In this document: positions 42,780 to 53,700 of the stretch, in pieces
Layout: each line of letters starts with the position of its first letter
Position numbering within the stretch: the stretch's first letter is position 1
Origin: Megascapheus bottae
Lineage: Eukaryota; Chordata; Mammalia; Rodentia; Geomyidae
Direction: 5' to 3'
DNA length: 64,000 nucleotides
Assembly (NCBI GenBank): GCA_024803745.1
Contig: JANJXV010000267.1
Span: 559,001 to 623,000 of the forward strand
Notes under the pieces: model-generated
Database searches by the model: none
Told to the model about the DNA's origin: nothing
The model's input: only the letters and a program-made list of their open reading frames with translations
Translations under genes and position numbers: made by a program

Positions 42780-43200
42780 CTTTTTTAAAAAAATTTATTA
42801 ACATTGAAATTTACATTTTATTTCAAATGTCATGTTTAACCAACAAGTATTCAAGAAGGGAATCGCTATACAATCACTGGCACATAGATTTTAGAATATA
42901 GTAGTCTTTGTATGTCATAGATACAGATTAATCTATAATAAAACACATGTCTATAGAGTGCATAGTCTATCCTAGATTTTTATGTCTATGTAGTTATGTT
43001 TATATCTCCAAAATTATGTCCAGAACATTGGGTATCAACTATTCAATCATCGCTCTACTACTGTTTGAAACTAATATCCATATATTAAGGATATCATGTA
43101 CCTTTTGTTCCTTGGTCTTGACTTATCTCACTCAACAGGATTCACTCTAATTTCATCCACTACCCCAAAATGCCATTATTATTTTTTTCTGTGCAGATCT
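42780..43200 (-). mobile_element. Older L1 3' region, antisense (paralogue of 3500-3937)
   Basis: Same sequence order as the left copy, ending CTTGACTTATCTCACTCAAC and TTCATCCACTACCCC. Confidence 0.4.
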
Positions 43201-43204
43201 TCTT

Positions 43205-43767
43205 TTTATGTATTTATTTTTATTGTAATTTATAGAAGGGTTACATTATATTCACCAGATAGAAGGTGCATTACTTCTCAAACTTTGATACCCCATGTAA
43301 TGATATGGTCCCCATTTCCCTTCCCCTACCCCCACTCATGTTCATTTCCCCCCTTCCCTATCCAATTTCAAATAACCAATTAGGCACATATGAAATATAT
43401 CAGAAAACAAGGTGAAATATGGTAACAATATGATATAACCAAGGGATAGCAAAAGAGATAAGAGATCACATAGTTCATTAAGGACAACAATCACTCATTA
43501 TATGAGTTTTGTTTCTTTATCTTGGAGGTCCTTACATTTAGTGTCATACTATTTGTCACGATGTCTCTAGATTTTGTTCTATTGTAAATCTCTGGTAGCC
43601 CAAGGTTTCTACTGAATTTGACAAATGAGGGAGACTCTTGGGCCTATGTTCCTTTGAGTTTGGCTTACTTCACTTAATAAGATTTTTTTCCTTTTCTTCC
43701 ACTTCCCCGAGAATGCCATTATTTTATCTTGTAGGTTGGCTATGTATCATTCCATTGTGTGTGCGTT

Positions 43768-43820
<53 letters not shown>

Positions 43821-43865
43821 CACATTTTTTTAGCAGGGCATCTGGTTGTTTCCATCATCCAGCCT
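43205..43865 (-). mobile_element. L1 3' end with ORF2 remnant, antisense (paralogue of 3940-4620)
   Basis: T-rich start, ATAGAAGGGTTACATTATAT, a C-rich 3' UTR complement, then the ORF2 remnant with an internal GT microsatellite. Confidence 0.65.
43772..43818. repeat. (GT)n microsatellite inside an L1 (paralogue of 4501-4545)
   Basis: A pure GT run of about 47 bp preceded by GTGTGCGTTCGTTT. The interruption is on the left here and on the right in the other copy. Confidence 0.95.
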
Positions 43866-43867
43866 CA

Positions 43868-44611
43868 TTTTCTACAGATATTTTTATAGTCTCTTTTTTA
43901 TTTTCAGGGTAATGTATAGAGGGGTTACGATTACATTTACAGGTAGTGGACTGCATTACTTCTCACACATTTATTCCACTCCATATGTTTTTGTCCCCAG
44001 TTCCCTCTCCCCTCCCCTTCCCAATCATCTTGTTTCCCCCCTTCCCTTTCCTATTTGACAAATAAACATATATACAATATGCCAGGGAAAAAATCAGATA
44101 CAGTAACAATCTGACATTAACCAAAGGGCAAAATAAGAGATGAGAAATAACATAGTAGATTAAGGACAAAAATCACACAAGATTAAGAGCAACGATGACA
44201 CAAGATATAGCTCTTGTTCCCATATCCTAGAGATCCTTTCATTTAGTCTCATCCTATATGACCTTATATACCTAGGTTTTTGAGTTATTGTAATCCTCTG
44301 CTAGGAGAGTCCTAGATGTGAACTAATTATTACAAATGAGGGAAACCATTGAGCTTATGTTTCTTTGGATCTGGCTTGCTTCACTTAATATGAATTTTTC
44401 CAACTCTTTCCATTTCCTTACAAATGGGGCGATGTCTTTCCTTCTGATGGCAGCATAGCATTCCATTGTGTATAAGTACCACATCTTCTTGATTCAGTCA
44501 TCTACTGTGTGGCATCTGAGTTGGTTTCATAGCTTTGCTATGGTAAATAGTGCTGCAATGAGCATCATTGTGCTAGTGGCTTTAGTATGTCCTTTTTTCT
44601 GGACATTTGGG
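43868..44611 (-). mobile_element. L1 3' end and ORF2 remnant, antisense, truncated by deletion
   Basis: Paralogue of 4622-5765. Homology to L1 stops after CTGGACATTTGGG at 44611, where the SINE head follows directly. Confidence 0.75.
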
Positions 44612-44720
44612 AATGGAAGCCATCATGCTGGCTCACAACTTAATTTCAGCTACTTAGGAGGCTCAGGGCTTAGGATCACAGGTCAAAGCCAACCAGGGCC
44701 CTACAGTGTGTGAGATCAAA
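44612..44720 (+). mobile_element. 7SL-like SINE head, sense (paralogue of 5781-5890)
   Basis: ATGCTGGCTCACAACTTAAT and AGCTACTTAGGAGGCTCAGG. Confidence 0.7.
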
Positions 44721-44756
44721 CTCTGTGAACATACAATGACTGTAAGAGGAATCTCA

Positions 44757-44960
44757 CTGCCTGGGAATGTAGCCTAATGGTAGAGTGCTCACCTAGAATG
44801 CATGAAGACCTAGGTTCTATTGACCGGTACCGCATACTCAAGAAAAAAGCTAGAAGTGGCGCTGTGTCTCAAGAGGAAGAGCACTCACCTTGGGCAAGCG
44901 AGTCCAATGAAAATGTCTAGGCCCTGAGTCCAAGCCGTAGGACTGGCAAAAAGAAAAAAA
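44757..44960 (+). mobile_element. ID-headed composite SINE, sense (paralogue of 5925-6130)
   Basis: GTAGCCTAATGGTAGAGTGC, AGAAGTGGCGCTGTGTCTCA and CCTGAGTCCAAGCCGTAGGA. Confidence 0.85.
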
Positions 44961-45059
44961 AAGAGCAATCTTACTTAAGTAACAAGGAATGTACCCTATA
45001 TTTATACAGACTGAAAAATTCATTAAGAAATTAGAAAATATGTATAAAGTGCATAATTT

Positions 45060-45155
45060 CTTTGGTGTGTTGGCACTGGGTCTTCAACTTAGTACTTCAG
45101 CTCTATCCCTGACCTTTTCTGCTCAAGGCTAGCACTCTACCAATGCAGCCCCAAA
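45060..45155 (-). mobile_element. SINE 3' module fragment, antisense (paralogue of 6224-6325)
   Basis: GGCACTGGGTCTTCAACTTA and TGCTCAAGGCTAGCACTCTA. Confidence 0.65.
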
Positions 45156-45367
45156 TCAACTATCTTCAATTGAGATATAAGCGATGAATATTTCAGGGTG
45201 CTTCATGAAAAACATTTTTATAAATTGAAACTTTCAACACAGTCTTATTTTAGTATGAATGTTGAGATGGGAAGAGACAGAAAAAGTGAAATGTTTCCTG
45301 ATCCCCATAGAGAAGAGACTCAGCAGAACCACTGTGGTCTGCAGGCTTCTTTGTGAGTTTTGTTTGC

Positions 45368-45586
45368 TTGTTTGATTTTTGTCAATTGTGGGGCTTGAAC
45401 TCTGGGCCTGGGCACTGTCCATGAGCTCTTCAGCTCAAGGCTAGTGCTTTAATCTGTGAGCCACAGTGCCACTTCTGGTTGTTCTGGCAGTTAACTGGGT
45501 ACTTTGGCTGGCTTTAAAATTTGATTCTCATATTTTAGCCTCCTGAGTAGCTAAGATTATAGGTGTGAGGTACCATTACCAGGCTG
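45368..45586 (-). mobile_element. B1-like composite SINE, antisense (paralogue of 6538-6753)
   Basis: GGGGCTTGAACTCTGGGCCT, GAGCCACAGTGCCACTTCTG and TCCTGAGTAGCTAAGATTAT. Confidence 0.85.
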
Positions 45587-46029
45587 CTGCTCTGTTACTA
45601 TGCAGGTTCTGGATCAAGAACTTCAAGTTCTTACTTCAATTTTTTCTTCTCTTGCCTGATACTCTGCCATTTGAACGAAGCCCCAGTTCCTGGTCTTTGT
45701 TGGTTAATGAGAGATATTATGATTTTCTAATATTCAGAGCAATGATTATAACACCCAGCATTTTACTTACTTGAATAAATTAAGAGACAGGACCTAGTGA
45801 GATGGAAAAAAAATTTTTTTCAAGTTGCTATCCTGTTCTAATGCATAAGTCTGGCTATTTTGCTTACACACAAATATGTATTTTACCAGTTTCTACTCTA
45901 TTTTTGCTTAGCTTAAAACCACCACTGCCATTTCATAGATTTTGTTCTTGTTGTTTGCGGTGCTTGAACTCTGTCCCTGGGCTGTTCCTCAGATCTTCAG
46001 TTCAATGCCAGTGCTCTACTACTTTTGAT

Positions 46030-46209
46030 TTGGCCAGTCCTGGGCTTGAACTCAGGGACTGAGCACTGTCCTTATATTTTCTCAAGGCTAGGGCTCTACC
46101 ACTTCAGCCTCAGCACCACTTCCAGCATTTTTCTATGTATGTGGTATTGAGGAATTGAACCCAGGTCTTCGTGCATGCTAGGCAAGCACTCTACCACTAG
46201 GCCAAACTC
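46030..46209 (-). mobile_element. ID-headed composite SINE, antisense, cut by satellite
   Basis: It matches 7198-7386 through CACTAGGCCAAACTC. The remaining SINE end (CCAGCCC) is replaced by TGTGTGAAGTCACAGAATGG, the first satellite monomer. Confidence 0.9.
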
Positions 46210-46229
46210 TGTGTGAAGTCACAGAATGG

Positions 46230-49200
46230 AGGTGTGTGAACTCACAATGGAGGTGAGTGAAGTCACAGAATAGAGGTGTGTGAAGTCATAGAATGGAAGT
46301 GTGTGAAGTCATAGAATGGAGGTGTGTGATGTCAGAATGGAGGTGTGTGAAGTCACAGAATGGAGGTAGGTGACGTCATAAATGTTGGTGTGTGAGTCAT
46401 AGAATGGAGGTGTGAAGTCATAGAATGGAGGTGTGTGAAGTCATAGAATCCAGGTGTGTGAAGTCATAGAATGGAGGTGTGTGAAGTCAGATTGGAGGTG
46501 TGTGAAGTAAAAGAATGGAGGTGTGTCAACTCAGAAAGGAGGTGTGTGAAGTCATAGAGTGGAGGTGTGTGAAGTTATAGAATGCAGGTGTGTGAAATCA
46601 TAGAATGGAGATGTGTGAAGCCACAGAAATGAGGTGTTTGAAGTCAAAATGGAAGTGTGTGAAGTCAGAATGGAGGTGTGTGAAGTCATAGAATGGAGGT
46701 GTGTGAAGACATAGAATGGAGGTGTGTGAACTCATAGAATGGAGGAGTGTGAAGTCATAGAATGGATGTGTGTGAAGTCACAGATGGAGGTGTGTGAAGT
46801 CATAGAATGGAGGTGTGTGAAGTCACAGAATGGAGGTGTGTGAAGTCACAAAATGGAGGTGTGTGAACTCAGAATGGAGGTGTGTGAATTCACAGAAGGG
46901 AGGTTTGTGAAGTCATAGAATGGATGTTTCTGAAGTAAGAATGAAGGTGTGTGAAGTGATAGAATGGAGGTGTGTGAAGTCAAAATGCAGGTGTGTGAAG
47001 TCAAACAATGTAGGGGTGTTAAGTCACAGAATGGAGGTATGTGAAGTCACAGAATGGAAGTGTGTGAAGTCAAAATGGAGGTGTGTGAAGTCAGAGAATG
47101 GAGGTGTGTGAAGTCATAGAATGGAGGTGTGTCAAGTCAGAATGGAGATGTGTGAAGGCACAGAATTGAAGTGTGTGAAGTCATAGAATATTGGTGTGTG
47201 AAGTCATACAATGGAGGTGTATGAAGTCATAGAATGAAGGTGTGTGAAATCATAGAATGGAGGTTTGTGAAGTCACAGGTTGAGGTGTGTGAAGTCAGAA
47301 TGGAGGTGTGTGAAGTCAGAATGGAGGTGTGTGAAGTCATAGAATGGAGGTGTGTAAAGTCATAGAATGTAGGTGTGTAAAGTCAAAAAATGGAGGTGTG
47401 TGAAGTCATAGAATGGAGGTGTTTGAGTCACAGAATGGAGGTGTGTGAAGTCATAGAATGGAGGTGTTGAAGTCATAGAATAGAGGTGTGTGAAGTCATA
47501 TATTGGAGGTGTGTGAAGTTACAGAATGGAGGTGTGTGAAGTCACAGAATGGAAGTGTGTGAAGTCCTAGAATGGACATGTGTGAAGGCACAGAATGGAG
47601 GTGTGTGAAATCATAGAATGGAGCTGTGTGAAGTCAGAGAATCGAGGTATGTGAAGTCATAGAATGGAGGTGTGTGAAGTCATAGAATAGAGGTGTGTGA
47701 AGTCAGATTGGAGGTGTGTGAAGTAAAAGGATGGAGGTGTGTCAACTCAGAAAGGAGGTATGTGAATTCATAGAATGGAGGTGTGTGAAGTCAAAGAATG
47801 GAGGTGTGGGAAATCATACAATGGAGGTGTGTGAAGTGACAGAACTGAGGTGTGTGAAGTCAGAATGGAGGTGTGTGTATTCAGAATGGAGGTGTGTGAA
47901 GTCAGAGACTGGAGGTGTGTGAAGTCACAATGCAGGTGTGTGAACTGATAGAACGTAGGTGTGTGAAGTCACAATGTAGGTGTGTGAAGTCATAGAATGG
48001 AGGTGTGTGAAGTCCTAGAATGGAGGTGTGTGCAGTCACAAAATGGAGGTGTGTGAAGTCATATAATGGAGGTGTGTGAAGTCACAGAATGGAGGTGTGT
48101 GAACTCAGATTGGAGGTGTGTGAAGTCACAGAATGGAGATGTGTGAAGTCATAGAATGGAGATGTGTGAAGTCACAGAATGGAGGTGTGTGAAGTCACAG
48201 AATGGAGGTGTGTGAAGTCAGAGAATCGAGGTGTGTGAAGTCATAGAATGGAGGTGTGAGAAGTCACAGAATGGAGGTGTGTGAACTCACAATGGAGGTG
48301 AGTGAAGTCACAGAATGGGGGTGTGTGAAGTCATAGAATAGAAGTGTGTGAAGTCATAGATGGAGGTCCGTGATGTCAGAATGGAGGTGTGTGAAGTCAC
48401 AGAATGTAGGTATGTGACGTCATAAATGTTGGTGTGTGAATTCATAGAATGGAGGTGTGTGAAGTCAAAGAATGGAGGTGTGTGAAGTCATAGAATGGAT
48501 GTGTGTGAAATCATAGAATGTAGTTGTGTGTAGTCACAGAGTGTAGGTGTGTAAAGTCACAGAGTGGAGGTGTGTGAAGTCTCAGAATGGAGGTGTGTGA
48601 AGTCATAGAATGGAGGTGTTTGAAGTCATAGAATGTTGGTTTTTGAAGACACAGAATGGAGGTGTGTGAAGTCATAGAATGGAGGTGTGTGAAGTCAGAT
48701 TGGAGGTGTGTGAAGTATCAGAATGGAGGTGTGTCAACTCCGAAAGGAGGTGTGTGAAGTCATAGAATGGAGGTGTGTGAAGTCATAGAATGCAGGTGTG
48801 TGAAATCATAGAATGGAGGTGTGTGAAGCCACAGAAATGAGGTGTTGGAAGTCAAAATGGAAGTGTGTGAAGTCAGAATGGAGATGTTTGAAGTCATAGA
48901 ATGGAGGTGTGTGAAGTCATAGAATGGAGGTGTGTGAAGTCACAGAATGGAGGTGTGTGAACTCATAGAATGGAGGAGTGTGAAGTCATAGAATGGAGAT
49001 GTGTGACGTTACAGATGGAGGTGTGTGAAATCATAGAATGGAGGTGTGTGAAGTCACAGAAAGGAGGTGTGTGAAGTCACAGAATGGAAATGTGTGAACC
49101 CAGAATGGATGTGTGTGAATTCACAGAAGGGAGGTTTGTGAATTCATAGAATGGATGTTTCTGAAGTAAGAATGAAGGTGTGTGAAGTCATAGAATGGAG

Positions 49201-50450
49201 GTTTGTGAAGTCAAAATGCAGGTGTGTGAAGTCAAACAATGGATGTGTGTTAAGTCAAAGAATGGACGTGTGTGAAGTCACAGAATTGAAGTGTGTGAAG
49301 TCAAAATGGAGGTGTGTGAAGTCAGAGAATGGAGGTGTGTGAAGTCATAGAATGGAGGTGTGTCAAGTCAGAATGGAGATGTGTGAAGGCACAGAATGGA
49401 GGTGTGTGAAGTCATAGAATGTTGGTGTGTGAAGTCATACAATGGAGGTGTATGAAGTCATAGAATGGAGGTGTGTGAAGTCAGAGAATGGAGGTGTGTG
49501 AAATCATAGAATGGAGGTTTGTGACGTCACAGATTTACGTGTGTGAAGTCAGAATGGAGGTGTGTGAAGTCAGAATGGAGGTGTGTAAAGTCATAGAATG
49601 GAGGTGTGTGAAGTCACAATGCATGTGTTTGAACTCAGAGAATGGAGGTGTGTGAAGTCATAGAATGGAGGTGTGTAAAGTCATAGAATGTAGGTGTGTA
49701 AAGTCAAAAAATGGAGGTGTGTGAAGTCATAGAATGGAGGTGTTTAAGTCACAGAATGGAGGTGTGTGAAGTCATAGAATGGAGGTGTGTGAAGTCATAG
49801 AATGGAGTTGTATGAAGTCATATATTGTAGGTGTGTGAAGTTACGGAATGGAGGTGTGTGAAGTCACAGAATGGAGGTGTGTGAACTCATAATGGAGGTG
49901 TGGGAAATCACAAAATGAAGGTGTGTGAAGTCATAGAATGGAGATGGGTGAAGGCAAAGAGTGGAGGTGTGTGAAATCATAGAATGGAGGTGTGTGAAAT
50001 CAGAGAATCGAGGTGTGTGAAGTCACAGAATGGAGGTTTGTGAGGTCACAGAATGGAGGTGTGTGAACACACAATGGAGGTGAGTGAAGTCACAGAATGG
50101 AGGTGTGTGAAGTCATAGAATGGAGATGTGTGAAGTCACAGAATGGAGGTGTGTGAAGTCATAGAATGGAGGTGTGTGAAGTCAAAAAATTGAGGTGTGT
50201 GAAGTCCTGGAATGGATGTGTGTGAAGTCAAAGGAGGAGGTGTGTGAAGTCATAGAATGCAGGTGTGTAAAGTCATAAAATGGAGATGTGTGAAGTCACA
50301 GAATGGAGCTGTGTGAAATCATAGAATGGAGGTGTGTGAAGTCAGAGAATCGAGGTGTGTGAAGTCACAGAATGGAGGTGCGTGAAGTCAGAATGGTGTT
50401 GTATGAAGTCACAGAATTGAGGTGTGTGAACTCATAGAATGTAGGTGTGT
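46230..50450. repeat. Satellite higher-order region 1, spacing about 2.0-2.2 kb
   Basis: GTGAACTCACAATGGAGGTG at 46236 recurs at 48281 (2045 bp). The variant string around ATGGATGTTTCTGAAGTAAG at 46919 recurs at 49150 (2231 bp). The difference implies an internal gain or loss of roughly 186 bp, or eight monomers, between the copies. Confidence 0.75.
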
Positions 50451-50719
50451 GAAGTCATGGATTGGACGTGTGTGAAATCAAAGAATGGAGGTGTGGGAAG
50501 TGAAAAAATGGAGGTGTGTGAAGTCACAGAATGGAGGTGTGTGAAGTCGCAGAATGGAAGTGTGTGAAGTCAAAATTGAGGTGTGTGAAGTCACAGAATG
50601 GAGGTGTGTGAAGTCAAAATGGAGCTGTGTGAAGTCAAAGAAAGAGGTGTGTGAAGTCATAGAATGGAGGTCTGTGAAGTCATGGAATGGAGGTTTGTGA
50701 GGTCAAATATTTGAAGTGT

Positions 50720-53700
50720 GTGAAGTTACAGAAAGGAGGTGTGTGAAGTCATAGAATGGAGGTGTGTGAAGTCATAGAATGGAGGTGTGTGAAGTCACAG
50801 AAGGCAGGTGTGTGAAGTCACAGAATAGAGTTGTGTGAAATCACAATGGTGGTGTGTGAATTCATAGAATGGAGGTGTGTGAAGTGAAAGAATGGAGGTG
50901 TGTGAAGTCACATTGGAGGTGTGTGAAGTAACAGAATGGAGGTGTGTCAACTCAGAAAGGAGGTGTGTGAAGTCATAGAATGGAGGTGTGTGAAGTCATA
51001 GAATAGAGGTGTGTGAAATCATAGAATGGAGGTGTATGAAGTCACAGAAATGAGGTGTTTGAAGTCAAAATGGAAGTGTGTGAAGTCAGAATGGAGGTGT
51101 GTGAAGTCATAGAATTGAGGTGTGTGAAGTCATAGAATGGAGGTGTGTGAAGTCACAGAATGGTGGTGTGTGAACTCATAGAATGGAGGAGTGTGAAGTC
51201 ATGGAATGGAGGTGTGTGAAGTCACAGATGGAGCTGTTTGAAGTCATAGAATGGAGGTGTGTGAAGTCACAGAATGGAGGTGTGTGAAGTCACAGAATGG
51301 AGGTGTGTGAAGTCACAGAATGGAGGTGTGTGAAGTCACAGAATGGAGGTGTGTGAAGTCACAGAATGGAGGTGTGTGAAGTCACAGAATGGAGGTGTGT
51401 GAAGTCAAAGAATGGAGGTGTGTGAAGTCACAGAATGGAGGTGTGTGAATTCACAGAAGTGAGGTTTGTGAAGTTATAGAATGAATGTTTCTGAAGTAAG
51501 AATGAAGGTGTGTATAGCCATAGAATGGTGGTGTCTGAAGTCAAAATGAAGGTGTGTGAAGTCAAACAATGGAGGTGTGTGAAGTCACAGAATGGAGGTG
51601 TGTGAAGTTACAGAATGGAAGTGTGTGAAGTAAAAATGGAGGTGTGTGAAGTCATAGAATGGAGGTGTGTGAAGTCAAATCATGGACGTGTGTGAAGTCA
51701 AAATTGTGGTGTGTGAAGTCACAAATGCAGGTGTGTGAAGTCACAGAATGGAGGTGTGTGAAGTCAAAATGGAGGTGTGTGAAGTCAAAGAATGGATGTG
51801 TTTGAAGTCATAGAATGGAGGTGTGTGAAGCCATGGAATGGAGGATTGTGAAGTCAAACATTGGAAGTGTGTGAAGTTCCAGAATGGAGGTGTGTGAAGT
51901 CATAGAATGGAGGTGTGTGAAGTCATAGAATGGAGGTGTGTGAAGTCAGACTGCAGGTGTGTGAAGTCATAGAATGGAGGTGTGTGAAGGCATAGATTGG
52001 AAGTGTGTGAAGTCATAGAATGGAGGTGTGTGAAGTCACAGAATGGAGTTGTGTGAAGTCACAATGGAGGTGTGTGAAGTCATAGAATGGAGGTGTGTGA
52101 AGTCACAGAAAGGAGGTGTGTGAAGTCACAGAATGGAGTTGTGTGAAGTCACAATGGAGGTGTGTGAAGTCATAGAATGGAGGTGTGTGAAATCAAAGAA
52201 TGGAGGTTTGTTAAGTCATAGAATGGATTGTGTGTGAAATCATAGAATGGAGGTGTGTGAAGTCACAGAATTGAGGTGTGTAAAGTCACAGAGTGGAAGT
52301 GTGTGAAGTCACAGAATGGAAGTGTGTGATGTCAAAATTGAGGTGTGTGAAGTCACAGAATGGAGGTGTGTGAAGTCAAAATGGAGCTGTGTGAAGTCAA
52401 AGAAAGAGGTGTGTGAAGTCATAGAATGGAGGTGTGTGAAGTCATAGAATGGAGGTGTGTGAAGTCACAGAAGGCAGGTGTGTGAAGGCACAGAATAGAG
52501 TTGTGTGAAATCACAATGGTGGTGTGTGAATTCATAGAATGGAGGTGTGTGAAGTGAAAGAATGGAGGTGTGTGAAGTCACATTGGAGGTGTGTGAAGTA
52601 ACAGAATGGAGGTGTGTCAACTCAGAAAGGAGGTGTGTGAAGTCATAGAATGGAGGTGTGTGAAGTCATAGAATAGAGGTGTGTGAAATCATAGAATGGA
52701 GGTGTGTGAAGTCACAGAAATGAGGTGTTTGAAGTCAAAATGGAAGTGTGTGAAGTCAGAATGGAGGTGTGTGAAGTCAGAATGGAGGTGTGTGAAGTCA
52801 TAGAATGGAGGTGTGTGAAGTCACAGAATGGTGGTGTGTGAACTCATACAATGGAGGAGTGTGAAGTCATGGAATGGAGGTGTGTGAAGTCAAAGATGGA
52901 GGTGTTTGAAGTCATAGAATGGAGGTGTGTGAAGTCACAGAATGGAGGTGTGTGAAGTCACAGAATGGAGGTGTGTGAACTCAGAATGGAGGTGTGTGAA
53001 TTCACAGAAGGGAGGTTTGTGAAGTTATAGAATGGATGTTTCTGAAGTTAGAATGAAGGTGTGTGAAGCCATAGAATGGAGGTGTGTGAAGTCAAAATGA
53101 AGGTGTGTGAAGTCAAACAATGGAGGTGTGTGAAGTCACAGAATGGAGGTGTGTGAAGTTACAGAATGGAAGTGTGTGAAGTAAAAATGGAGGTGTGTGA
53201 AGTCAGAGAATGGAGGTGTGTGAAGTCAAATCATGGACGTGTGTGAAGTCAAAATTGTGGTGTGTGAAGTCACAAATGCAGGTGTGTGAAGTCACAGAAT
53301 GGAGGTGTGTGAAGTCAAAATGGAGGTGTGTGAAGTCAAAGAATGGATGTGTTTGAAGTCATAGAATGGAGGTGTATGAAGTCATGGAATGGAGGTTTGT
53401 GAAGTCAAACATTGGAAGTGTGAGAAGTTACAGAATGGAGGTGTGTGAAGTCATAGAATGGAGGTGTGTGAAGTCAGAGAATGGAGGTGTGTGAAGTCAG
53501 ACTGCAGGTGTGTGAAGTCATAGAATGGAGGTGTGTGAAGCCATAGATTGGAAGTGTGTGAAGTCATAGAATGGAGGTGTGTGAAGTCATAGATTGAAGG
53601 TGTGAGGGAGTCATAGTATGGAGGTGTGTGAAGTCACAGAAAGGAGGTGTGTGAAGTCACAGAATGGAGTTGTGTGAAGTCACAATGGAGGTGTGTGAAG

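Larger units (their letters stand above)
39754..46209 (+). repeat. Segmental duplication block A, right copy
   Basis: Direct repeat of 777-7384. It carries 278 bp (40627-40904) absent from the left copy, lacks 428 bp of L1 after 44611, and ends within a SINE where the satellite starts. Confidence 0.92.
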
